From the NCBI GenBank assembly GCA_964550435.1, contig CAZJZI010000008.1:1-64000 (forward strand): DNA of 64,000 nucleotides. The letters run 5' to 3'. Positions 9,763-17,546 of the stretch are shown piece by piece. The stretch's first letter is position 1; the number at the start of each line of letters is the position of its first letter. The DNA comes from UBA11400 sp964550435 (GTDB lineage: Bacteria > Bacteroidota > Rhodothermia > Balneolales > HLUCCA01). The translations under genes and the position numbers were made by a program. The notes under the pieces were generated by a model. The model worked only from the letters and a program-made list of their open reading frames with translations. It searched no databases and was not told the origin of the DNA.

Positions 9763-10127
9763 GTTAATTGGACTTAGGATTATTCAGATAAGAAAATTCT
9801 GTTGACGTATGAATGCCAAAAGCTGGTTGAGGTTCTGAAAGCTGGATTGCTATTCTCATATTCATACATTCTGTTTACGGTTACCCCCAGAGAAAAGCGC
9901 TTCCTCTGAAATCACACTCATATTGGTTCTATCACATAGCTTCAAGCTATAAAAATTGAGGTGATTTGTCAAAGGTATCTACGCATTTTTACGTAGTTTT
10001 TGACAATTACTATCAACTCTCGATAATTATCACCGCCTATCTTTTTGTTATACAATAAGTTAATCCTCATTCATATTCAATATAAAATGTTGAATATCAA
10101 TCTAAATGAGGATTTTCATATTCAATT
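9763..10127. promoter_or_regulatory. Long leader/promoter region of the receptor operon with stacked inverted repeats
   Basis: No gene is present in these 365 nt. Structures seen: a hairpin 10062-10114 (arms AATCCTCATT and AATGAGGATT with an inner pair ATATTCAA/TTGAATAT) just past the amidase stop; an inverted repeat 9966-10006 (TTGTCAAA/TTTGACAA with inner CTACG/CGTAG); a small dyad 9888-9908 (CAGAG..CTCTG around AAGCGCTT); and complementary arms GTATGAAT (9806-9813) and ATTCATAC (9860-9867). On the minus strand TTTGACA followed about 20 nt later by TAGCTTG (about 9945-9973) is a plausible -33/-7 pair, which would give a leader of roughly 170 nt. No known riboswitch class is recognised. Confidence 0.5.
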
Positions 10128-11945
10128 TTAACGAAGTAACAACATTTTTCGGGTCTTCACCACTATACCATCGACTTCCAGGGCATAAACAAGTACCCCA
10201 CTTGCAACACTGCTGGCTTCAAAAGAAACACTGTGTCTCCCTGCCGAGTAGGAACGGTCGGCCGGTACAGCAATCATTTGTCCCTGAGAATTGTACACCA
10301 ATACACGTACGTTTGACGCTTGTGGAAGCTCAAAACTTATACTGGTACTCGGATTGAATGGATTCGGGTAGTTCTGTTCAAGTACGAATCCATTTGGAGA
10401 TTCTTCGTCATCGATTGAAGTCGGTGATGCCGTGGTGAACGTGTAGGTTTGAGACACCGTGAAAGTATCCGAATTGACCGCAACAATACGATAGTGATAT
10501 AATGTTGCAGGCATCAGATTCTCTAACTCAAAGCGTATTGTTTCTATAGCATCTGACGCTTCAACTTCGATTTCATCAGTAGACATTGAAAGGTTATCTA
10601 CTTCTGATCCGTATTCCATGAACAATTCTATGTCAGATTCAAAATTTCTTACTCCGACTTCAGCATTGAATCGTGTCGTAACTGCAGTAGTATCCTCTGC
10701 AGTTAAGATGGCAACCTCGGGTGGATTCAGAAACGCGTGGGTTCTGTTTCTAAGCGTTGGGAGATAATTGTACAGTCTCTGTCCCGGACACTCGGTCGCA
10801 GATCCATCTCTATGCCCGGAAATTGTATAGTAGTTTCGACTGGTAAATGGATGAATATTCCGTACTCGCACATCAATTCCCTTGTCATACGCCTTCCATG
10901 CCAGCACACGCATCAAAGAGTTGATTGCATTTTGAGTTGGCATCACAGTGGTATAATGTCCAATGACACAGACACCCATTGAATTCGTGTTCGAACCACC
11001 TACGTGGGCACCAATGACATCCACGAATCCGTTAAAGTTATGTGCACGACCCTGATATACAACGCCATTTCCATCTACAAGCCAATTATATCCAATGTCT
11101 GACCATCCGTTGGTCTGGGTGTGCAAAATGTAATACGAGCGAACTACAGCAGCAAAATCTGATGAGTTGGTATGTCCTGCCGAATGGTGGACAAACATGT
11201 GCGTTACATTAGTTTGAGACCTGCTTGCAGTGTTTGTAAGTCCTAATGTGGCTCCCCAGCTTGAACGGTCTACATACACGGGAATTGGGTAGGAAGATAT
11301 TTCACCCATAGGCCCACCTGATGTTGATTTCTCAAGGGATCGGACATCAGGAATACGGTTTTTAGCTTCGGTAAATGGAATTACAGTCGATTTGTGCGTC
11401 TCCAGATCTGACTGTGGAGTTACGCCAGGATTAATGAAGTGAAATGAAATCTCGTCCAGGGTTGGTTGGAGCTGCCTCATTTCAGCGTGTAACGTTGCGC
11501 GATATTGTATGTATTGCGTGCCAACCGGGAAAAATACAAGTACACTTGCAATACGGCCGTCTTCGAATTCAACATGATGGTCCACATCAGCGACCATCCA
11601 GTCGCTCCATTCGCGAGTATTTTTGCTACCTCTGACTTCGATTACTATCTGATGATCGTTGGCAACTTCACCCTTCCAGTTTAAAGCCACGGCAACGAAA
11701 GGATGTTCTTTGGTCAGTGGAACCAGCTCCTCAGGACCTGTATATCTGATTATTTTATCTGCAACAAGCTCAGTTCCATATCCAGGTCTGGCTTTCCCAG
11801 GTGACATTCCCAACTCAGGACTTCTGTTGACTACAATTCGTTCGGTCCCGGAATCTGAAGCATTTGGATTATTGTCTTGCGCATTCAAAGTTGAACTTGT
11901 GACCAAAACAGCCAGCAAGAGTATCAACATTTTTTTTAAGTACAT
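10128..11945 (-). CDS. T9SS-exported N-acetylmuramoyl-L-alanine amidase (PGRP/amidase_2 type)
   Basis: 605 residues in four parts. A signal peptide (1-23, LNAQ) comes first. An uncharacterised N-terminal region of about 200 residues has beta-sandwich-like stretches. A peptidoglycan-recognition/amidase_2 domain follows (about 222-400). After an FN3-like segment (405-505) comes a type A T9SS sorting domain (520-605, EQNYPNPFNPST). The zinc ligands are visible as His253 (FVHHSAG), His378 (SGHRDGSATECPG) and Cys386, and SSWGA opens the domain as in PGRPs, so it should cleave the amide bond between muramic acid and L-alanine. T9SS export places it outside the cell, so it could act on other bacteria's or released peptidoglycan rather than on its own wall (inference). 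It is 38 nt downstream of a small lipoprotein gene, probably co-transcribed. Confidence 0.88.
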   Translation of the reverse strand: MYLKKMLILLLAVLVTSSTLNAQDNNPNASDSGTERIVVNRSPELGMSPGKARPGYGTELVADKIIRYTGPEELVPLTKEHPFVAVALNWKGEVANDHQIVIEVRGSKNTREWSDWMVADVDHHVEFEDGRIASVLVFFPVGTQYIQYRATLHAEMRQLQPTLDEISFHFINPGVTPQSDLETHKSTVIPFTEAKNRIPDVRSLEKSTSGGPMGEISSYPIPVYVDRSSWGATLGLTNTASRSQTNVTHMFVHHSAGHTNSSDFAAVVRSYYILHTQTNGWSDIGYNWLVDGNGVVYQGRAHNFNGFVDVIGAHVGGSNTNSMGVCVIGHYTTVMPTQNAINSLMRVLAWKAYDKGIDVRVRNIHPFTSRNYYTISGHRDGSATECPGQRLYNYLPTLRNRTHAFLNPPEVAILTAEDTTAVTTRFNAEVGVRNFESDIELFMEYGSEVDNLSMSTDEIEVEASDAIETIRFELENLMPATLYHYRIVAVNSDTFTVSQTYTFTTASPTSIDDEESPNGFVLEQNYPNPFNPSTSISFELPQASNVRVLVYNSQGQMIAVPADRSYSAGRHSVSFEASSVASGVLVYALEVDGIVVKTRKMLLLR

Positions 11946-11983
11946 ATCTATTGTTTTCTATCCGTTTACATTTAAATACAGCA

Positions 11984-12520
11984 TTATTGGAAGTAATCCA
12001 GAATGCCGGATTGTATTATCCCATTGAATTCATCCATTTTAAATTCAATGACCATTTCGTTTTCGAAAAATATATAGAGCCCGGTTGAGTCATCTTGATA
12101 GGGCATATAAATACGAATTTCTTTGCGGATTGGGGCGCCTTTGATGCTTTGCTTGACTACGATCGGAGCGTCTCCCAGTGCTTCATCGATTTCATTCATT
12201 GTTCTGCCATTCAAATCCAGAAATCCGTCTGTGTTTAAAAATGTGTGATAAGGGGCAACATCCAAACGATAAAGGTTTACTTCCGAAGTTTCAGCATCTG
12301 GTGACTCTATTGGATTCAGACGATCCTGTATTGCGGCTATTTTGTCGGCTGTGTCCGTGGAATTGTAAGTACTGTCTGAAATAGCCTGAGTGTTTGTGTC
12401 ACGCTGTACGAACTCTTCTGAAGTCGAATCAGACTGATTCCGATTTTGGTCAATCGTACAACCAAGCAGTGAGAAAACAAAACCTAACCAAAACAAATAT
12501 CTGTGTGGTACAAAAATCAT
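11984..12520 (-). CDS. Small lipoprotein of unknown function
   Basis: 178 residues. The N-terminus is a lipoprotein signal with lipobox SLLGC (Cys21), followed by a long Ser/Thr/Asp/Gln-rich linker (about 22-70) and a compact C-terminal domain (about 75-178) with alternating hydrophobic strands (KEIRIYMPYQD, LYIFFENEMVIEFKM). I recognise no family. It precedes the exported amidase gene by 38 nt and probably shares its promoter, so it may help the amidase's export or hold its substrate; that is a guess from position only. Confidence 0.7.
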   Translation of the reverse strand: MIFVPHRYLFWLGFVFSLLGCTIDQNRNQSDSTSEEFVQRDTNTQAISDSTYNSTDTADKIAAIQDRLNPIESPDAETSEVNLYRLDVAPYHTFLNTDGFLDLNGRTMNEIDEALGDAPIVVKQSIKGAPIRKEIRIYMPYQDDSTGLYIFFENEMVIEFKMDEFNGIIQSGILDYFQ

Positions 12521-12553
12521 GAAATAATGATGATAAACGTGGTAACTTTAGGA

Positions 12554-12583
12554 CTAAATTAAGACGATAAATGATTATTCAAA
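12554..12583 (-). promoter_or_regulatory. Putative promoter of the lipoprotein-amidase operon
   Basis: On the minus strand TTTG (12583-12580), an 18-nt spacer and TAATTTAG (12561-12554) match the Bacteroidota -33/-7 pattern TTTG-N19-TAnnTTTG with one mismatch in the -7 box. It lies about 35 nt upstream of the lipoprotein ATG. Moderate support only. Confidence 0.4.
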
Positions 12584-12653
12584 AAGAATTGGATTATTTT
12601 TTACCATTCATTTATCTAAGATTTGAACACTACAATTGGGTTTAGATTTCCGC

Positions 12654-13043
12654 ATGCGAAACATTCTGTTTTTATTGACTGCCTGCGTTATCCTTTCAGG
12701 TTCTCTGTTGGTTCTGGGCCCGGTCAATTCTGTAAAAGTGTTCACTTCAGAACAGGCATTTGAAGATTTTCTACTCATACAGGTGTATAACTTCGGTTAT
12801 CCTCATGAACGGGTAAGAACCCGGGAAATCCAGGTAAATGAGGGGTTTTCACGCCAAATCATAACAATTGATATAGCGAGAGACTTCCCGAGAACACGGT
12901 TCCATAAAAATCTGGCCGACTCTTTACGCCCTTACGGAGTGACTACCTATGGTGTAGTGCAAATGACAGAACCGATAACTGAAATTCACCTCAGTTTGGA
13001 TAATACCGTTCTCAAAACTATCAGACTTGTTAGAAATAACTGA
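12654..13043 (+). CDS. Small secreted or membrane-anchored protein of unknown function
   Basis: 129 residues from the ATG at 12654. A TTG at 12636 is in frame but the ATG gives a clean signal/anchor sequence (MRNILFLLTACVILSGSLLVLG). The rest is about 105 residues of mixed alpha/beta character with several Arg and Ile/Val strands (RQIITIDIARDFP, TEIHLSLDNTVLKTIRLV). I recognise no family. It stands alone, transcribed toward surE with only 6 nt between the two convergent genes and no visible terminator there. Confidence 0.6.
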   Translation: MRNILFLLTACVILSGSLLVLGPVNSVKVFTSEQAFEDFLLIQVYNFGYPHERVRTREIQVNEGFSRQIITIDIARDFPRTRFHKNLADSLRPYGVTTYGVVQMTEPITEIHLSLDNTVLKTIRLVRNN

Positions 13044-13049
13044 ATCATT

Positions 13050-13814
13050 TCAGATATCCATCATTTTGAATGTCTTGAAAATCTCGTGAGCGGTGAGGTC
13101 GTACTGAATAGGTGTTACTGATGCGAATCCATCTTGCAGAACTTTAACGTCGAGATCTTCGGCGTTATCCAGAAGTTCGAATTTACCTGTCATCCAATAG
13201 TAAGGCCTGTTAAAAGGATCTACCCTACCGTCGTATTCTTCAATGTAACGGCTTTCTGCCTGACGAGTCCACTTTAGACCCTTAAGGGGTCCGGCAGGCG
13301 CATTAATGTTGAGTGTTATTCCCTTGGGAAGCCCGTTTTTAAAAACAAATTCAATCATTCTGGCAGCTGCTTCCTGGCAACCGGTCAGATCCGCATCTTC
13401 TTTGAATTCACCGCAACTAACAGCGATTGCCGGATATCCAAGAATGGTAGCTTCAGTGGCTGCACTAACCGTACCCGAATAAATGATATTTATACCTGCA
13501 TTTGAGCCATGGTTTATCCCGCTCAGAACTAAATCAGGTTTTCGATCCATGAGTTTATCGTGCGCCAGTTTAACACAATCGGCCGGAGTCCCGTTAATTG
13601 CGATTGCATCCATCCCGTTCTGCATTTTGACTCTTGTTGCCCTTAGCGGAGTATTTATTGTAATAGCATGACCTACCGCACTTTGTTGACGATCCGGAGC
13701 AATAATCTGCACGTCTGCATACGTAGCAGCGACTTCAGCGAGAGCTCGTATTCCAGGTGAATAATATCCATCGTCGTTACAAATGAGAATCAGGCGGCGT
13801 TCAGTTACTGACAT
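13050..13814 (-). CDS. surE: 5'/3'-nucleotidase SurE
   Basis: 254 residues, the usual size. SurE is a divalent-metal nucleotidase that removes phosphate from nucleoside 5'- and 3'-monophosphates in the cytoplasm. The metal site is complete: NDDG (13-16, Asp14 and Asp15), Ser45 in DRQQSAVGH and Asn101 in SGINHGSNAG. GTPADCVK and the dimer segment IYSGTVSAATEA also match the family. It sits 30 nt downstream of panB on the same strand and is probably the last gene of the ubiE-fabZ-panB-surE run. No regulatory site is apparent. Confidence 0.95.
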   Translation of the reverse strand: MSVTERRLILICNDDGYYSPGIRALAEVAATYADVQIIAPDRQQSAVGHAITINTPLRATRVKMQNGMDAIAINGTPADCVKLAHDKLMDRKPDLVLSGINHGSNAGINIIYSGTVSAATEATILGYPAIAVSCGEFKEDADLTGCQEAAARMIEFVFKNGLPKGITLNINAPAGPLKGLKWTRQAESRYIEEYDGRVDPFNRPYYWMTGKFELLDNAEDLDVKVLQDGFASVTPIQYDLTAHEIFKTFKMMDI

Positions 13815-13844
13815 TCGTTAAATAGTATTCGTGTAGATTCAGAA

Positions 13845-14672
13845 TTAATTGTATTGCTCGTCACTGGAAGGAAAACTTTCAGATTTCACATCATCGACAT
13901 AGCTTTTAACAGCTGCGGACATATCCTCATACAGGTTCATATAGCGTCGAATGAACCGAGGTTTAAAATCTTTGGTGAGTCCCAGCATATCATGTACCAC
14001 AAGTACCTGACCATCGCAGGCTGAACCTGCACCTATACCAATGGTTGGGATATTCAGTGATTCTGTCACTTTTTGAGCTAATGAGGCAGGAATTTTTTCG
14101 AGAACTAGTGCAAAACAACCTGCCTCCTGGAGTTTGAGTGCATCTTCGATGAGTTGATTCGCTTCAGTTTCTTCTTTTGCCCTGACTTTGTACGTTCCAA
14201 ACTTGTAAATCGACTGCGGTGTTAGCCCCAGGTGACCCATAACTGGTATCCCAGCATCAACAATTCTTTTTACGGTATCAACGATATAGGTTCCACCTTC
14301 GAGTTTAATGGCATGGGCTCCAGCCTCTTTCATCATGCGACCGGCGCTGATCAAAGCTTCTTTTATGGTGACCTGATAACTCATAAACGGCAAATCTGCG
14401 ACCACAAGTGCACGGTCCACACCTCTGACCACACAGCTGGTGTGATAGATCATTTGTTCCAACGTAATTGGAAGTGTAGTTTCGTGACCAGCCATTACGT
14501 TACTTGCCGAGTCGCCTACCAGAATCACATCAATTCCGCCGTTATCAACAATTTTGGCCATGGTGTAATCATAGGCGGTGATCATACTGATCTTTTCGCC
14601 ACGTGATTTCATATCTACGACCGTTCGGGTAGTCACTTTGTCTGGTCTGCCGTCTTGTTTTGCAGTACTCAT
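13845..14672 (-). CDS. panB: 3-methyl-2-oxobutanoate hydroxymethyltransferase (PanB)
   Basis: 275 residues. PanB adds a hydroxymethyl group from methylene-tetrahydrofolate to 2-oxoisovalerate, giving ketopantoate for pantothenate and coenzyme A. The family signatures are clear: ISMITAYDYTMAKI, DVILVGDSASNVMAG (metal-binding Asp), ADLPFMSYQ, EAGAHAIKLEGG, GIPVMGHLGLTPQS and GIGAGSACDGQVLV. The ATG at 14672 overlaps the fabZ stop by 4 nt, so translation of the two is coupled. No other pan genes are nearby. Confidence 0.96.
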   Translation of the reverse strand: MSTAKQDGRPDKVTTRTVVDMKSRGEKISMITAYDYTMAKIVDNGGIDVILVGDSASNVMAGHETTLPITLEQMIYHTSCVVRGVDRALVVADLPFMSYQVTIKEALISAGRMMKEAGAHAIKLEGGTYIVDTVKRIVDAGIPVMGHLGLTPQSIYKFGTYKVRAKEETEANQLIEDALKLQEAGCFALVLEKIPASLAQKVTESLNIPTIGIGAGSACDGQVLVVHDMLGLTKDFKPRFIRRYMNLYEDMSAAVKSYVDDVKSESFPSSDEQYN

Positions 14673-15106
14673 TTTTTATTTGGAATCAGTGCAGCGGTTG
14701 CATCTAGTTCGCATGTTACTTGTCCGTCTACAGAGGCTTTAGAGTGCATTGTTATGAACATTCGTTTTAAGCCTGTGATTTCGACTTCAAGTTTAAGTTG
14801 GTCTCCTGGAACGACGGGTCTGCGAAATTTACAGTTGTTGATTGCAGAGAAGACTATAGTATGTTCATCTGCATTCAGATTATTCGTTTTTAGAAAATGA
14901 ATACAACCAGCCTGGGCCAGTGCCTCCACTTGCAGAACTCCCGGCATAATGGCGCTGGCTGGGAAATGTCCATTAAAAAACTCTTCGTTAGCTGTGACAT
15001 TTTTTATAGCTACAATCGAAGTGGGAGTCATTTCAAGCACTCGGTCAACGAGCAAAAATGGATATCTGTGAGGAATAATCGCTTTAATTTCTTCTATGTT
15101 CATCAT
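14669..15106 (-). CDS. fabZ: 3-hydroxyacyl-ACP dehydratase FabZ
   Basis: 145 residues. FabZ removes water from 3-hydroxyacyl-ACP in fatty acid elongation. The hot-dog fold is recognised by IPHRYPFLLVDRV (11-23) and the active-site stretch NGHFPASAIMPGVLQVEALAQ with His47 and Glu61. It is the stand-alone form, not the LpxC-FabZ fusion found in many Bacteroidota, although its N-terminal IEEIKAIIPHRYPF is the usual one. Two ATGs (15106 and 15103) are possible starts. It overlaps panB by 4 nt and follows ubiE by 40 nt. Confidence 0.95.
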   Translation of the reverse strand: MMNIEEIKAIIPHRYPFLLVDRVLEMTPTSIVAIKNVTANEEFFNGHFPASAIMPGVLQVEALAQAGCIHFLKTNNLNADEHTIVFSAINNCKFRRPVVPGDQLKLEVEITGLKRMFITMHSKASVDGQVTCELDATAALIPNKK

Positions 15107-15146
15107 CTGAAAGTAGGATTTTAGTTATAAGTGCTTAACGGTAACG

Positions 15147-15836
15147 TTATTTAACTACACCGACATAAATATAGGCAATGCCCCCGTTAAGTTTATGCGA
15201 ATCTTGAGTAGAGAACGATCCTGATTTTTTCATAAGCTCAAGAAACGCATCCCCAGCGGGGAAAGCAGCGCTGGTTTCGGGCAGGTATTGATACGCATCA
15301 CGATTACCGGTGAGAAGCCCACCCACAAAAGGGATTATGTATTTGCTGTAGAATCGGTATGGCCAAGACATGATCCCTTTGGGCTGACCAAATTCCAGAA
15401 CCACGACCCTACCGCCTGAGCGTACAACACGAGACATTTCTTGTAGACACACCAAAGGGTCATCCACATTCCTGATTCCGAATGAAATCGAAGAAATGTC
15501 GAATGAATTGTTGGCATAGGGTAAATCCATAGCATCAGCAACTTCAAAATCGATCAGAAGACCATTCTTCTTGGCTTTTGATGGCGCTGGATCAATCATT
15601 TCCTGACAGAAATCTGTTCCTTTAACATATCCAGTGTCTCCCACTTTCTTTTTGAAAGTAATTGCCAGATCTCCAGTTCCTGTAGCACAATCCAGTACTT
15701 TATCACCCGGTTTAGCGCCACTCAAGCGTACGGCTTTTTTCCTCCACAAATGATGGATTCCGAGGGACAATACACTGTTCGTAACATCATATTTGTCCGC
15801 AATAGACGCAAACATGGAACGGACTTTTTCACTCAT
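15147..15836 (-). CDS. ubiE: Demethylmenaquinone methyltransferase (UbiE/MenG)
   Basis: 229 residues of the UbiE/COQ5 family of SAM-dependent C-methyltransferases. Motif I is VLDCATGTGDLA (48-59); SFGIRNVDDP and RVVVLEFGQP are further family signatures, and VRSMFASIADKYD at the start is the typical N-terminus. The enzyme makes the last methylation of menaquinone (and of ubiquinone where present). Given the alternative complex III in this window and the group's biology, menaquinone is the likely product, so MenG is the better functional name. It heads the fabZ-panB-surE run. Confidence 0.93.
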   Translation of the reverse strand: MSEKVRSMFASIADKYDVTNSVLSLGIHHLWRKKAVRLSGAKPGDKVLDCATGTGDLAITFKKKVGDTGYVKGTDFCQEMIDPAPSKAKKNGLLIDFEVADAMDLPYANNSFDISSISFGIRNVDDPLVCLQEMSRVVRSGGRVVVLEFGQPKGIMSWPYRFYSKYIIPFVGGLLTGNRDAYQYLPETSAAFPAGDAFLELMKKSGSFSTQDSHKLNGGIAYIYVGVVK

Positions 15837-15907
15837 AAGTTATTTAATAATAATGTATTTAGATAAATAATATTTAAATCCATGCAACACTTCGCAACCG
15901 TTTAAAA

Positions 15908-16546
15908 TTACGCCCTGCGTTTTTTGGATTTATTTCTCGTCATGGCATCAATTAGATCTTGCTCCATGCCCTTTAATCCGGGGACTTCCAATCGGTTGGA
16001 AATCGCAGTTTTAACCACAACCATTTTCATTACCCTATCATTCAGTGTCATTGATCCTGATCTGTTTTGATAAAAAGTATCAAATAGTTTCCTTAGCCAC
16101 CCAAAGCGTAAAACCAAAAAGAAAAGCAGTGACAGAATCAAGTCAGTATACAATTCAGAAATTCCCAGATAACTAATGGATGCAACAGCTGCTATCAATA
16201 TCACCGATTCAGCCGATAAAAATTGTACCACGATGGTTAATGGCTTATTGATCAATGCACTTTTACCAAGATGCCACAAGTACAATACTCCGATCGCAGT
16301 GAAAAATGCCAGAGAAACGGGTGCCAGATGAATCAATAGTATAAAAACCCAGACTGCAATGGAATCTGTACTCCGGACCCAGGTCTCGGAGTCCTTGACG
16401 ATCTCGTCGAGTGATTTATGAGACAATACTTCGGGTGAGAGCTTGCGAATTAGCTCGGTTGTCATAAAATACCAGTTGCCATTTTTAGTAAAAATACCAG
16501 CTGGTGTCTCAACATAATCAGATGCTGTAGAATTTAGTAGACTCAT
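15908..16546 (-). CDS. Membrane protein of unknown function
   Basis: 212 residues with a soluble N-terminal part of about 60 residues, then three to four hydrophobic segments (about 63-92, 104-124, 128-150) and a basic cytoplasmic tail ending in KSKKRRA. I recognise no family and no catalytic motif. It lies between the ComF-like gene (63 nt upstream) and ubiE (71 nt downstream) on the same strand. Co-transcription is possible but not shown by spacing. Confidence 0.65.
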   Translation of the reverse strand: MSLLNSTASDYVETPAGIFTKNGNWYFMTTELIRKLSPEVLSHKSLDEIVKDSETWVRSTDSIAVWVFILLIHLAPVSLAFFTAIGVLYLWHLGKSALINKPLTIVVQFLSAESVILIAAVASISYLGISELYTDLILSLLFFLVLRFGWLRKLFDTFYQNRSGSMTLNDRVMKMVVVKTAISNRLEVPGLKGMEQDLIDAMTRNKSKKRRA

Positions 16547-16609
16547 AGCTAGTAAAGATACAGATTAATCCTAAATTAATCTGCATGACAGAGCCTTAAC
16601 AGCATCATT

Positions 16610-17332
16610 TCACGCCATACATACCGTCAGAATACCCGATTTATCCATGCCACTGTCGTTCAGGATTTTACTCAGAGCAAATGCTGTAGCTCCTGTGGTG
16701 AAAACATCATCAATGATTATGATTCTTCTGCCCGATATTTCCTCCTGTCTCTGTACTCTAAACGCTTCCTGAAGATTTTTCATCCTTCCCTGTAAATTTT
16801 GTCCGGTCTGCGTAATTGTAAATCGATGTCTGACAACCGAATCTTCATGAATCATAGGTATCCCAGTGATTTCTGAGACTCCCGATGCAATAAGTTGAGC
16901 CTGATTATAACCACGATACCTTTTCTTTTTGGGATGAAGTGGAACCGCCAAGAGTATGGGCTTGGATTCGGAGCTTAATAATTGATCCCAAATAGATGAC
17001 TTCATAAACTCGGATCCGAGTAAGACACCAAGCTCAAAGCCCAATCGACCCATACCTCCATATTTTATCATTCTCATTATCTTTTGAAGTCCACCAGCTT
17101 TATCGTACTTCCAGAGTGCATACTGGAAATCAATTTCATCTGGTAGAATTACACCCTTTCCGGATTTAAGTCCAGACAACATTGCCTTATCAAAGGCTGA
17201 ATCCTGACAAAAAGGACACATCATATTACCGTCGGAGTGTGTCGGAAGTCCACAACAAACGCATACTTCGGGGAACAACATCTCTTTGAAACCGGCAATC
17301 GACTCCGAAACAATCATATTCAATAATTTCAT
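16610..17332 (-). CDS. ComF-family phosphoribosyltransferase-like protein
   Basis: 240 residues from the ATG at 17332; an in-frame TTG at 17365 is possible but less likely. A short zinc-finger-like N-terminus (Cys24, Cys26, Cys27, Cys39, Cys42) is followed by the double-zinc-ribbon/phosphoribosyltransferase architecture of ComFC. The RYRGYNQAQLIA stretch and the PRPP-binding loop IIIIDDVFTTGATA near the C-terminus are diagnostic. ComFC relatives act in natural competence and DNA uptake, and some in phosphoribosyl chemistry; the exact reaction is not settled. No other competence genes are in the window. Upstream lies a 214-nt divergent region shared with the RodZ-like gene. Confidence 0.87.
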   Translation of the reverse strand: MKLLNMIVSESIAGFKEMLFPEVCVCCGLPTHSDGNMMCPFCQDSAFDKAMLSGLKSGKGVILPDEIDFQYALWKYDKAGGLQKIMRMIKYGGMGRLGFELGVLLGSEFMKSSIWDQLLSSESKPILLAVPLHPKKKRYRGYNQAQLIASGVSEITGIPMIHEDSVVRHRFTITQTGQNLQGRMKNLQEAFRVQRQEEISGRRIIIIDDVFTTGATAFALSKILNDSGMDKSGILTVCMA

Positions 17333-17436
17333 CTCACTTCTTATTATACTCGAACCAATGTTCAAGTTGAGTTCATGTTCAAAGTATACCCGGTTTAAGT
17401 ATGAGTCTGAATCTGTTAATTCCTTGCAAAAAAACG

Positions 17437-17467
17437 TTTTATTTCACATTAATGGCTTATATATTCG
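17437..17467 (+). promoter_or_regulatory. Putative promoter of the RodZ-like/ligA operon
   Basis: TTTT (17437-17440), a 19-nt spacer and TATATTCG (17460-17467) fit the Bacteroidota -33/-7 pattern with one mismatch in each box. It would start transcription about 75 nt before the ATG at 17547. Moderate support. Confidence 0.4.
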
Positions 17468-17546
17468 GATGTTCGTGTCATTACGGACTTTCATCTAGTT
17501 GTGTTGATTGATTTGGTGTTTGTCCTTTGTAAACCAAAAATGTTAT

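Noticed and set aside
10000..10027. TTGACA-16-GATAAT on the plus strand, a sigma70-like promoter
   Set aside because: It points into the 3' end of the minus-strand amidase gene, TTGACA is part of an inverted repeat, and this organism's clear promoters follow the TTTG/TAnnTTTG pattern instead.
15142..15155. 14-mer TAACGTTATTTAAC shared with the ctaA promoter region (43179-43192)
   Set aside because: It lies across the ubiE stop codon and is AT-rich; one shared 14-mer in 64 kb of AT-rich sequence is expected by chance.
17432..17442. AAAACGTTTTATT shared by the RodZ-like and mtnA upstream regions (17433 and 25870)
   Set aside because: Its position relative to the -7 box differs in the two places (upstream in one, downstream in the other), so a common regulatory role is not supported.
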